From assembly GCA_015277795.1 (NCBI GenBank), contig CP063848.1, positions 3,410,001 through 3,474,000 on the forward strand: a stretch of 64,000 nucleotides of DNA. The letters run 5' to 3'. The stretch comes from Massilia sp. UMI-21 (GTDB lineage: Bacteria; Pseudomonadota; Gammaproteobacteria; Burkholderiales; Burkholderiaceae_D). A program made the translations under genes and the position numbers. Under the pieces are notes generated by a model. It was not told the origin of the DNA and did no database searches. It saw only the letters and a program-made list of their open reading frames with translations. This document shows positions 43,742 to 52,916 of the stretch, piece after piece (position 1 is the first letter of the stretch; the number at the start of each line of letters is the position of its first letter).

Positions 43742-45700
43742 CTAGCGCGAGGTCGGCGCGATCATGCCGCGCAGGCCGCTGGTGCGGTGGGTACGCTGGC
43801 CGATGGCCTCGAGCAGCACCGTGCCCGGCGGTGAGACCAGGGTGAACAGCTCGCTGGCGCGGGTGATGCCGGTATAGACCAGCTCGCGGGTCAGCACCGC
43901 GCCGCGCTCGCGCGGCAGCGCCAGCACGGTATGGCGGAATTCCGAACCCTGCGATTTATGCACCGTCATCGCGAACGCCGTCTCGACGTTGCGCAGGCGG
44001 GTCGCCAGCACGCTGCGCACCGTGTCGCCTTCCAGGAAATAGACGCGCAGCGCGCCGGGGCGGGCCGGATCCGGCAGGGTGAGGCCGATGTCGCCGTTGT
44101 ACACGCCGGTGCCGTAGTCGTTGCGGGTGACCATCACCGGACGGCCGACATACCACTCGCCGTTCGGGCGCAGCAGCCCGGCCTGGGCCAGGCGCGCGGC
44201 CACCGCCCCGTTCAGGCCGGCCACGCCCCATTCGCCGTCGCGCACCGCGCACAGGATGCGGAAGGACTCGAAGCGCTGCAGGACCTGGCGCACCCATTCG
44301 TCGTGCTGCGTGTTCAATCCGGTCTGCCAGCCCGTATTCAGCACGTCCAGGTAAGCGCCATAGCCGGATTGCGCCAGCTGCAGCACCTGCTGCTGCTGGG
44401 CGTTCTCGATCCAGCGCACGCCCGGCTCCCCCGCCCGCAGCACCGCTTCGGCTCCCAGCGTATCGCCGGCGTTGACGGCCAGCGCCAGCCGGCCGATCGG
44501 TCCGCCGAAGCGGCGGCTGTGGCGCAGCATCACGGTCTGCTGGGCCAGTGCGCCGGCGTCGCCCAGGAATTCGGCCGGCAGCGTTTCGCCGCTGGCGGCC
44601 AGCACATAGTCGCGGGTGGCGTCGGTATAGCCGCCGGCGCCGGCGTTGTGGCACAGGTCGCCGAGCACGGCGCCCGCCTCCACCGACGCCAGCTGGTCCT
44701 TGTCGCCCAGCAGGATCAGGGTCGCGCCCGGCGGCAGCGCATCGAGCAGCGATGCCATCATCTCCAGGTGGACCATCGAGGCTTCGTCGACGATCAGCAC
44801 GTCGACGTCGAGCGGGTTGCCGCGGTGGTGGGCGAAGGCACGGGTGTCGGGACGCGCCCCCAGCAGGCTGTGCAGGGTACGCGCGGCGCCCATGCGCAGG
44901 GTAAGTTCGCGCAGCGGCAGTTGCGCGCCCACCTTGTCGGCCAGTTCGCCCAGCGCCTTGTCGATCGACTGCTTCAGGCGCGCCGCCGCCTTGCCGGTCG
45001 GCGCGGCCAGGGCGATGCGCTGGCTGCCCGCCTCCGGCGCGGTGGCGAACAACAGCGCCAGCAGGCGCGCCACGGTATAGGTCTTGCCGGTGCCGGGACC
45101 GCCGGTGATGATCGCCACCGAGCCGCGCAGGGCGATGGCGCAGGCCAGCTTCTGCCAGTCAGGGCCTTCGACGCTGCGCTGCGAGCCGAACAGGATATCC
45201 AGCCAGCCGCGCACCGCTTCCTGGTCGACCTGGCGCCGCTGGGTCGCGCGTTCGCGTACCGCCTGCGCCACCAGCATCTCGTCGCGCCAGTAGCGGCGCA
45301 GGTAAAGGCGGTCGCCGTCGAGCACCAGCGGCTGGTCGTAGTCGAAGGCGCTTACCTCCCACACCTGCTCGCAGCCGGCCAGTTCGCGGGCCCAGGCCTG
45401 TGCGGTCTTGGGCAAGGGGCCGGCGGCGCGCGCCAGCAGTTGCCACTGTTCGTCTTCCCAGCCGAGCAGCGCGGCGGCGCCGTCGGCCAGGTCGGCCAGC
45501 AGCAGGCAGCTGTGGCCCTGCCCTTCCACTTCGGACAGCACGCTCGCGGCCAGCACCAGCGCCGGCGGCGCGGGTCTACCATTCGCGAGCGACGCGATGA
45601 AGCGGGCAAAGGCGCAGGACAGGCGGCGCAGCTCGCCGGCCTCGCTCAGGCGCGCCAGTTCGCTCCACAGCAATCCGATGTCGGCTTCATGCCTGGCCAT
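43742..45700 (-). CDS. recD: RecBCD enzyme alpha subunit RecD
   Basis: A 652-residue 5'-to-3' SF1B helicase. Walker A is GGPGTGKTYTVARLLA, Walker B VLIVDEASMVHLEM, motif III GDKDQLASVEAGAVL, and the C-terminal motifs FAMTVHKSQGSEF and VYTGITRASE are intact. The start overlaps the recB end by 14 nt. It is the last gene of recC-recB-recD and completes the double-strand-break repair enzyme. The N-terminal third (about 1-190) is the RecB-interacting part. Confidence 0.95.
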   Translation of the reverse strand: MARHEADIGLLWSELARLSEAGELRRLSCAFARFIASLANGRPAPPALVLAASVLSEVEGQGHSCLLLADLADGAAALLGWEDEQWQLLARAAGPLPKTAQAWARELAGCEQVWEVSAFDYDQPLVLDGDRLYLRRYWRDEMLVAQAVRERATQRRQVDQEAVRGWLDILFGSQRSVEGPDWQKLACAIALRGSVAIITGGPGTGKTYTVARLLALLFATAPEAGSQRIALAAPTGKAAARLKQSIDKALGELADKVGAQLPLRELTLRMGAARTLHSLLGARPDTRAFAHHRGNPLDVDVLIVDEASMVHLEMMASLLDALPPGATLILLGDKDQLASVEAGAVLGDLCHNAGAGGYTDATRDYVLAASGETLPAEFLGDAGALAQQTVMLRHSRRFGGPIGRLALAVNAGDTLGAEAVLRAGEPGVRWIENAQQQQVLQLAQSGYGAYLDVLNTGWQTGLNTQHDEWVRQVLQRFESFRILCAVRDGEWGVAGLNGAVAARLAQAGLLRPNGEWYVGRPVMVTRNDYGTGVYNGDIGLTLPDPARPGALRVYFLEGDTVRSVLATRLRNVETAFAMTVHKSQGSEFRHTVLALPRERGAVLTRELVYTGITRASELFTLVSPPGTVLLEAIGQRTHRTSGLRGMIAPTSR

Positions 45701-48700
45701 GGTCTGCCTCCCGCTTGTCCAGCAATTGCTCGAGTCCATCCAGGAGCGCCAGGTCTGGACCGAGCACGCAGCAGCCGCGCGTATCCGCGTTGGCGATCCC
45801 GCGCAGGAACAGGAACACCGCTCCGCCCAGCTGGCGGCGCGGCTCGTAGGCATCGCCCAGCCGGCTGCGCAGCAGGCGGTGCAGCGCCAGCATGTAGATG
45901 CTGGCCTGGATATCGTAGCGATGCTCCACCATGCCCAGTTCCATCGCGGCCCGGGTGTAGGCGGCATCGCCCGGCCCCAGCGCATTGGTCTTGTAGTCGA
46001 GCACCCAGTAACGTCCCTCGTGCTCGAACACCAGGTCGGCGAAACCCTTGAGCATCCCGTGCAGCACCCGCTCCGGCAAGGTCGGCCGGTCCAGGCCCTG
46101 CATGACGCGCGTGCGGCACAGGCGGTCGAGCGCCGCCGCGTCGAGGCGCTCGCTGGGGAACCAGAATTCCAGTTCCGGCACGAGCGCGCCGTCGCCCCGC
46201 AGGTCGGCCAGGGCCGCGCCCAGCGGCGGCAAGGCGGTCGTGACGACCGCGTGCAGCCAGGCCAGTGCGTCGTCCTGGCGGTGGCCCCAGCCGGCGCGCT
46301 CGATGCGCTGGCCGAGGCGCAGCAGGAATTCCGGCTCGTCGGCGCGGTGGAAACCCTCGCCCGCCATCCACTCGAGCTGCTCGTGCATGAAGTTGCCGGG
46401 CACCGAGCCGCGCGGGAATCGGTGCCAGGGGGCGTCCTCGATGCGCGGCGGGGTGACGACCTGCGGTTCTTCCTCGAGCAGGGTCTCTTCTTGCGCACGC
46501 ATCGGCGCCGGCGGCGCGGCGACGGCGACCGCATGCCGCACCAGCGAGGTGAAGGAGCCGATCGACCAGTCGCGCTCGAACGAGGCCTCGTAGCGCGGCA
46601 CCGCCAGCAGGTCCGGGCGCACGTCCTCGCGCGCCAGCAGGGTACGGCCTTGCGCTTCGGCGAGCTCGCGCAGCACGATGCCCTCGACGCCGCCGCGCAG
46701 GCGCTCCAGGCGCTCGCCCAGCCGTTCCGCGGCGATCTTCTCGCCGCCACCCAGCAGGTAGCCCAGCGCCGACTCGTGCAGCCGGTTCTCATGCTTGCCG
46801 CGTCCGCTGATCGGGGCGACCCCCAGCCACAGGTAGTGGCGGGCGCGGGTCAGGGCCACGTACAGCAGGCGCAGGTCTTCTTCCAGGCGCGCGCGGTCGA
46901 CCGCTTCCAATGCCTCCTCGCCCATGCCCAGGTCGAGGTGGCGCGCACCGTCGCCGTCGACAAACTCGAAGAAAGCGCGGTTGCGACGATCGGTACGGCG
47001 CGCGGTCACCGCGAACGGCAGGTAGACCAGCGGGTATTCCAGGCCCTTGGACTTGTGCACCGTGACGACTTTCACCAGCTCGGCATCGCTTTCCAGTCGC
47101 AGCACCCGTTCGTCGCCACCCTCGCCCAGGCCCTCGAGCTGCTCGGCCAGCCAGCGGATCAGGGCCTGCTCGCCTTCCAGCTGGCTGCTGGCCTCCTGCA
47201 GCAGTTCGGCCAGGTGCAGCAGGTTGGTCAGGCGCCGTTCGCCTCCGGGCTGGCGCAGCAGGCGCGCCGGCAGTCCCAGCTCGTGAACGAAGCGGCGCAG
47301 CATGGCCAGCACGCCCTGGCGCTGCCAGGCCGCGTGCAGGCTTTTCAGCTGTTCCACGCGCGCCTCCCAGGCCACTTCATCGCTCGAGAGCCGGGCCAGC
47401 TCGCCCAGCGGCAGGCCGGCGGTGCGGGTGGCGAAGGCGGCGCGCGCAAGCAGGCCGTCGAGCGGATTGGCGACCGCGTACAGCCAGCGCAACACGTCGG
47501 CCGCCTCCTCGCTCTCGACCACCGAATCCTTGTCGGACAGGTACACGCTGGCCACCTTGCGCTCGACCAGGGCGCGGCGCACGGCGGCGGCCTCGCGCCG
47601 GTCGCGCACCAGGATCGCGATATCGGCCGGCATCAGGCGGCGGAAGCGTTCGCCGTCCGAGAAGCCGACCCGCTCGTCGCCCAGCAGGCCGACGATGTGC
47701 TCGGCGCAGTGGTGGGCGAAATAGTCGCGGTAGGCGTCCTGGTTCATCGGGCCGGCGCAGCACACCGACATCGCATGCTGCGGACCATCGGCCCCGACCA
47801 GGCGCTCGCGGTGGCCCTTGGCCAGCACCGGCTCGAACGGCAGCGGATTGTCATCGCCGCGCCGGAAGCGGAAGGCGCCGCCGGGGTAGCCGGCCAGCCC
47901 CGGATCACCCTCGGCATGGCGGAACAGCTGGTTGACCGCGTCCACCAGCTGGCGGCTGGAGCGGTAGTTGACGCCGAGCTGGTAGTGGCGCCCGGCGGTG
48001 GCGCGCCGCGCCGCCAGGTAACTGTGGATGTCGGCGCCGCGGAAGCCGTAGATCGACTGCTTCGGGTCGCCGATCAGGAACAGGCCCTGTTCCGGGTCAT
48101 TCTCCGCCACCCGGTACAGCAGGTCGAAGATGCGGTACTGGTCGGGCGAGGTGTCCTGGAATTCGTCGACCATCGCCACCGGGAACTGCAGCACGATGCG
48201 GCGCCGCAGTGCCTCGCCATTCGGTCCCTCGAGCGCATCTTTCAGGCGTTCCAGCATGTCGGCAAAGCCGAACTGGCGGTTGCGCGCCTTCAGCTCGCGC
48301 ATGCGCGCGGCGATGTGGCCGGCGGCATGACGCAGCAGCGCATGCGACAGCGGCTGCAGCCGCCCTAGCGCTTCCTGCAGCGGCGCGGTGAAGCCGAAGC
48401 AGGCCGGCACCTCGGCCGTGAAATCCTTGCTGAAAGCGTCGTTGATGCCGTCCGGGCACAGGCGGCGCCAGGCCGTCTCATTGAGGTCGGGTAGCACGCG
48501 GGCCGGATCGAGCGCCCAGGCGCGCAAGGCCTCGAACCACTTGGCCAGCGAATCGGCGCGCATCTTGTTCCCGTTGAAGCACTTCGGGTTGCGCTCGCGC
48601 TGGCCGGCGATCCAGCGCTCCATCTCGTCGGCGCGCGCAGCCCAGCCATCCTTCAGGCCGGCCAGTTCGGCGCGCTGCGCCGCCTGCACCCGCGTCACCA

Positions 48701-49364
48701 GGGTCGCGAGCGGTTCCGGCGGGGACGCACCCAGCAGGCGGGTGCGCGGCACCAGCTCGCGCACCCCGGCCTTCAGGGCCGCGACGTCGGTCCAGCATTC
48801 GCGCACCGATGCCAGGGCGGCGGCGCCGAGCGGGTAGATGTGCTGGCGCCAGTAATCGTGGGCGGCATCCTCGAACAGGGCGCGCTCGTCGCTCACCAGC
48901 TCTTCGTCGAACAGGCTGCCGGAGTCGAAGGCGTGCTCGCGCAGCATGCGCTGGCACCAGGCGTCGATGGTGAAGATCGCCGCCTCGTCCATGGTCTCGG
49001 CAGCCAGCACCAGGCGGTGGGCGGCGACGCTGCGCTCGGCGTCGAGCGGATAGGCCTCGAGCAGTGCGCACAGGTAGGGATCATCGATCTCCAGCTGGCC
49101 GCGGAAGTAGGCGGCCGCTTCCACCAGGCGCTCGCGCACCCGGTTGGCCAGTTCGCGCGTGGCGGCGCGGGTGAAGGTCATCACCAGGATCTCGCTCGGC
49201 AGCAGCGGGCGCGCGAACCCGCCCTGGCCGTCCTGGCCGCCGTGGCCGAGCACCAGCCGCAGGTAGAGCGCGGCGATGGTCCAGGTCTTGCCGGTGCCGG
49301 CCGAGGCCTCGATCAGGCGCGACCCGTGCAGCGGGAACACCAAGGGTTCGAGGAGCTGGCTCAT
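45687..49364 (-). CDS. recB: RecBCD enzyme beta subunit RecB
   Basis: A 1,225-residue helicase-nuclease. The UvrD-like Walker A is IEASAGTGKTWTIAALYLRL, followed by VMTFTRAATRELANRVRERL, DEFQDTSPDQYRIFDLLY and VTVHKSKGLEYPLVYLPF. The nuclease domain at the C-terminus keeps GFADLVFEHEGRYWVLDYKT, which contains the catalytic Asp and Lys. The start ATG overlaps the recC stop by 4 nt (ATGA). It is the 3'-to-5' motor and the nuclease of RecBCD. Confidence 0.95.
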   Translation of the reverse strand: MSQLLEPLVFPLHGSRLIEASAGTGKTWTIAALYLRLVLGHGGQDGQGGFARPLLPSEILVMTFTRAATRELANRVRERLVEAAAYFRGQLEIDDPYLCALLEAYPLDAERSVAAHRLVLAAETMDEAAIFTIDAWCQRMLREHAFDSGSLFDEELVSDERALFEDAAHDYWRQHIYPLGAAALASVRECWTDVAALKAGVRELVPRTRLLGASPPEPLATLVTRVQAAQRAELAGLKDGWAARADEMERWIAGQRERNPKCFNGNKMRADSLAKWFEALRAWALDPARVLPDLNETAWRRLCPDGINDAFSKDFTAEVPACFGFTAPLQEALGRLQPLSHALLRHAAGHIAARMRELKARNRQFGFADMLERLKDALEGPNGEALRRRIVLQFPVAMVDEFQDTSPDQYRIFDLLYRVAENDPEQGLFLIGDPKQSIYGFRGADIHSYLAARRATAGRHYQLGVNYRSSRQLVDAVNQLFRHAEGDPGLAGYPGGAFRFRRGDDNPLPFEPVLAKGHRERLVGADGPQHAMSVCCAGPMNQDAYRDYFAHHCAEHIVGLLGDERVGFSDGERFRRLMPADIAILVRDRREAAAVRRALVERKVASVYLSDKDSVVESEEAADVLRWLYAVANPLDGLLARAAFATRTAGLPLGELARLSSDEVAWEARVEQLKSLHAAWQRQGVLAMLRRFVHELGLPARLLRQPGGERRLTNLLHLAELLQEASSQLEGEQALIRWLAEQLEGLGEGGDERVLRLESDAELVKVVTVHKSKGLEYPLVYLPFAVTARRTDRRNRAFFEFVDGDGARHLDLGMGEEALEAVDRARLEEDLRLLYVALTRARHYLWLGVAPISGRGKHENRLHESALGYLLGGGEKIAAERLGERLERLRGGVEGIVLRELAEAQGRTLLAREDVRPDLLAVPRYEASFERDWSIGSFTSLVRHAVAVAAPPAPMRAQEETLLEEEPQVVTPPRIEDAPWHRFPRGSVPGNFMHEQLEWMAGEGFHRADEPEFLLRLGQRIERAGWGHRQDDALAWLHAVVTTALPPLGAALADLRGDGALVPELEFWFPSERLDAAALDRLCRTRVMQGLDRPTLPERVLHGMLKGFADLVFEHEGRYWVLDYKTNALGPGDAAYTRAAMELGMVEHRYDIQASIYMLALHRLLRSRLGDAYEPRRQLGGAVFLFLRGIANADTRGCCVLGPDLALLDGLEQLLDKREADHGQA

Positions 49365-52300
49365 GCGGCCTCCCCCGCCGCGCCGCCGCCCAGCGGCGCC
49401 ACCTGCACGCCCGTCTCGATCCATTCGGCGAGCGCGCCGTACAGGTCGCGCGCCACGTGCGGCCAGTCGCCGGCCGCCACCAGCGAGGCGAAATCCGGCC
49501 ACAGGCGCGCCAGGCACAGTTCCTCGACCTCGCCCGAGAACTCGTAGCTGCCGTCGTAGACCAGCCGTGCGTCGGCCTCGACTGCGCCCTCGTGCAGCAG
49601 CGCCAGCGCAGTCTTGCAGGCCACGCCCAGCGGCCGGTCGAGATTGGTGCGCCACAGCGTGGCCAGGTCGCGCAGGGTGGCCGCCGCCTCGAGCGGGTCC
49701 AGGGCCGGCATGGTCAGGATCGCGTCGCGCGCCACCAGGTGGCCGGCCACCGGCGCGTCGGCCGCGGCGGCGGCCAGCTGGCGCAGCCAGGCGCCGATCA
49801 GCTTGTCGCCGCGCGGGCGCCCCTGCCGGTCCAGCACCTTGGAGGACACCTGCAACAACCAGGCGGTCTCGACGCCGTCGGTGCGCAGGCGGTCGATCCA
49901 GTCGTCCAGCACCAGGTGCGTGCCGTGCGCATCTTCCAGGCGCAGGCTGACCGCGCGCTTGGGGGCGCCGTGCGGGAAGCGCGCGCCCAGTGCCAGCCAG
50001 GCGCTGCGTACCGGCACCAGGCCGTCGACCAGCTCCTGCTGCCACTGGCGGCCGAGCAGGCCGATCGGCAGCACGCCTTCGCGCGCCAGCCGTTCGGCGC
50101 GCGCGTTCAGCACCGTGCGTACCTCGTGCGCGCCCTCGGCGGGCCCGGAGTCGTCGAGCAGGTGGTCTTCGACGAAGTAACGTTCGAGGGCGTCGAGCGC
50201 GAAGGGCTCCTCGTCCTCGCCCACCACCGCCGCGTCGGCGAACACCACGCCCAGGCGGCGCCGGAAGAAGTAGCGCGCCGGCTGGCGCAGGAAGGCCGCC
50301 AGCTCGCCCAGCTTGAGCACGAAGCCCGGCTCCATCTCGTAAGGCGGCAGGCTTTCCACCCCGCTGGCGGCGTCGAGTTCCTCGTGTCCGTGGGCGGTGC
50401 GCCACTCTCCGGCATAGGTCAGCAGGCCGCCGCGCTCGAAGTAGCGCCGGCTGAAGGGCTGCAGGGCGTGTTCGGTGGTGCGTTCGTCGAGCTTCAGATT
50501 CCACCCGTTTTGCAGATAGTCGCGCAACTGGGCCACCAGCACCGAAGGCGGCTGCTCGCTGTTGTCGCGCACGTTGCGGCCGACCCAGCTCAGGTACAGC
50601 TTGTCGCGCGCCGACAGCAGGGCTTCGAGCATCAGGTAGCGGTCGTCGTCGCGGCGCGAGCGGTCGCCGGGGCGGGCCATGCCGGGCATCGCGAGCAGGT
50701 CGAAGTCGGCCTGTTGGGTGCGGCGTGGAAAGTCGCCATCGTTCATGCCGAGCAGGCAGACCACGCGAAACGGCACGGCGCGCATCGGCATCAGGGTGCA
50801 GAAGGTCACGCCGCCGGACACGAACTGGTGGTTCAGGGTCGGCTGGTCGAGCTGGCCGAGCCAGGATTCGCGCATGACCGCAAGCGGCACCGGCTCGGCG
50901 AATTCGGCACTGTCGCAGGTCTCGAGCCAGCACTGCAGGGCTTCGTTCAGCTGGGCCAGGGTCAGGCGGTCTTTCTCGTCGGCCGCCTGGAAGAAGGCCG
51001 CCAGCAGCGCGCGCGCCGCCGCGCCCCACTCGGCCGGCGTGCGCGACTGCGCCAACTCGGCGCGCCAGTAGAGCAGGCTCTCGATGAACTGGGCCAGCGA
51101 GCCGGCCAGCGCGGCGTCCAGCCCGCCCACTTCGGCATAGGGCTCGATGTCGCCGAAGCTGGCGCCGGCGCCGCTCGCATAGCCGAGCAGCATGCGGCGC
51201 ACGCCGAAGATCCAGGCGTTCTGCTCGCCCACCGAGGCCAGCCCGAGGCCGGCGCGGTGCTCGCGGTCGAGGCCCCAGCGCACGCCCGAGCCCTCGATCC
51301 AGCGGCCGAGGATCGGCAGGTCCTCGGCGTCCAGGCCGAAGCGCCCGGCCACGCCGGGAACGTCGAGCAGGTCGCGCACCTCGCTCTGGCGGCAGCGCTG
51401 CTGGGGCAGGCGCAGCAGCCATTCGAGCGCCACCAGCAACGGGTTCACGCTGCGGTCGCGCACGTCGCCGATCTCGAACGGAATGTGGCGCGGGTCGTGG
51501 CGGCGGTGCTGGTCGAACACCGCATGGATCGCGGCCGAGAACACGTCGATGTCCGGCACCATCACGACCACGTCGCGCGGGCGCAGGCGCGGGTCCTGGG
51601 CGAACCAGGACAGCAGCTGGTCGTGCAGCACCTCGACCTCGCGCTGGACGCTGTGGGTGATGTGGAATTCGATCGAGCGGTCGTCGCGGGGCGGCGGCGT
51701 CTGAAGTTGCGGCCCGGGGTGCTCGCCGGGCGGCAGCAGGTCGCGCACCGCGGCCTGCACCTGGCCGAGCAGGGTATCGCCGTCGGATTCGTCGAACAGG
51801 TCGACCCGCAGATTCTCGTAGCGGCCGCCCTCGCCCCCGTCGAATTCGTCGAGCATGCGCACGAAGTCGCGCCCCTGCCGGCCCCAGCTCGCCAGCAGCG
51901 GATGGCTGTGCAGGTGCAGTTCCTCGACCGGCACGCCGGACAGGTCGGCCCCGCCGCGCGGCTGCTGGCGGCGGCGCGCGGCCTTCAGGAGTTCGCGGCC
52001 CTCGATAATGTCGCCCCAATAGAACCGGCATGGGTTCGGCACCGCGAACAGTACCTGGGTGTGGCGCGACAGCGCGGCGATTGCCTGCAGGGTCTGGTAT
52101 GGCAGGGTCGACATGCCGAACAGGATCACCCGGCGCGGCAGGCGCGAGGCCGGCTCCCTGCCCGCCTCCACCGCGGCCAGGAATTGCGCATGGATGCTGG
52201 CGCGCCCGCTGACGCGCTGCGCCGGGGGCAGGCTGGCGTGAACTTCGCGCCACAGGCAGGCCTGCCATTTCAGGTCCGCCCCCAGCGGCACAGGATCGCC

Positions 52301-52801
52301 GACCGCGCGCCGCAGCTGGTCGCGACCGGCTTCCCAGTCGGCCAGCCAGTCGGCGCGGTAGACCTGGTACTGGTCGTACAGGTCGGCCAGGCGCTCGGCC
52401 AGCTGCAGGCGGCGCTCGGGGCAACCGTCGCCCAGGAATTGCCTGAGCGGCGCATAGCTGGCGTCTTCGAGCAGCGCCGGCAGCAGGCGCATCAGGCGCC
52501 AGGTGAGCGGGTCCTTGTCGAAGGGCGCACGGCTGGGCACGCGTTCGCGCCCCAGCATGCCGCGGTAGGCCTCCCACAGGAAGCGCGCCGGCAGCGCCAC
52601 CCGGGTGGCGGCGCACACCCCCATTTCCTCGGCCAGCGCGATCTTGAGCCACTCGGCCACCCCGTTCGACTGCACCAGGATGGTCTCCTGCTCGAGCGGC
52701 CCCAGCGGGTGCATGCGCAGCCAGTCGAACATGGCGCTGCGCAGCAATTCCATCTGGTTGCCGTGCAGGATTAACAAGCCTGGGGTGATCGGGGAAGACA
52801 T
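49361..52801 (-). CDS. recC: RecBCD enzyme gamma subunit RecC
   Basis: A 1,146-residue protein of the RecC family, inactive helicase-nuclease fold that recognises Chi and holds RecB and RecD. The N-terminus LLILHGNQMELLRSAMFDWL, the segment ILVQSNGVAEWLKIALAEEM, GMSTLPYQTLQAIAALSRH and LMLEALLSARDKLYLSWVGR are typical. The start at MSSPITPGLLIL is chosen; the open frame runs 121 codons further upstream in non-coding-looking Ala/Arg sequence. It is the first gene of the operon. Confidence 0.94.
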   Translation of the reverse strand: MSSPITPGLLILHGNQMELLRSAMFDWLRMHPLGPLEQETILVQSNGVAEWLKIALAEEMGVCAATRVALPARFLWEAYRGMLGRERVPSRAPFDKDPLTWRLMRLLPALLEDASYAPLRQFLGDGCPERRLQLAERLADLYDQYQVYRADWLADWEAGRDQLRRAVGDPVPLGADLKWQACLWREVHASLPPAQRVSGRASIHAQFLAAVEAGREPASRLPRRVILFGMSTLPYQTLQAIAALSRHTQVLFAVPNPCRFYWGDIIEGRELLKAARRRQQPRGGADLSGVPVEELHLHSHPLLASWGRQGRDFVRMLDEFDGGEGGRYENLRVDLFDESDGDTLLGQVQAAVRDLLPPGEHPGPQLQTPPPRDDRSIEFHITHSVQREVEVLHDQLLSWFAQDPRLRPRDVVVMVPDIDVFSAAIHAVFDQHRRHDPRHIPFEIGDVRDRSVNPLLVALEWLLRLPQQRCRQSEVRDLLDVPGVAGRFGLDAEDLPILGRWIEGSGVRWGLDREHRAGLGLASVGEQNAWIFGVRRMLLGYASGAGASFGDIEPYAEVGGLDAALAGSLAQFIESLLYWRAELAQSRTPAEWGAAARALLAAFFQAADEKDRLTLAQLNEALQCWLETCDSAEFAEPVPLAVMRESWLGQLDQPTLNHQFVSGGVTFCTLMPMRAVPFRVVCLLGMNDGDFPRRTQQADFDLLAMPGMARPGDRSRRDDDRYLMLEALLSARDKLYLSWVGRNVRDNSEQPPSVLVAQLRDYLQNGWNLKLDERTTEHALQPFSRRYFERGGLLTYAGEWRTAHGHEELDAASGVESLPPYEMEPGFVLKLGELAAFLRQPARYFFRRRLGVVFADAAVVGEDEEPFALDALERYFVEDHLLDDSGPAEGAHEVRTVLNARAERLAREGVLPIGLLGRQWQQELVDGLVPVRSAWLALGARFPHGAPKRAVSLRLEDAHGTHLVLDDWIDRLRTDGVETAWLLQVSSKVLDRQGRPRGDKLIGAWLRQLAAAAADAPVAGHLVARDAILTMPALDPLEAAATLRDLATLWRTNLDRPLGVACKTALALLHEGAVEADARLVYDGSYEFSGEVEELCLARLWPDFASLVAAGDWPHVARDLYGALAEWIETGVQVAPLGGGAAGEAA

Positions 52802-52916
52802 CGGAACGGTCGGGTTGCTCAAGGGGCAAAGGATACCCGGTTTGGACGCTGCGCGGAAGGCTTGGCTCCGCTCAGTAGCTCTTCGACAACCCTCGCTGCG
52901 GTCCGCCGGAAGGGCG

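Noticed and set aside
43453..43845. A 130-codon plus-strand frame between the RDD gene and recD
   Set aside because: It overlaps the 3' end of recD and the 13-bp repeats and has Arg/Pro/Cys-biased composition.
49457..52774. A 1,105-codon plus-strand open frame opposite recC
   Set aside because: Antisense shadow of the recC gene with no recognisable protein features.
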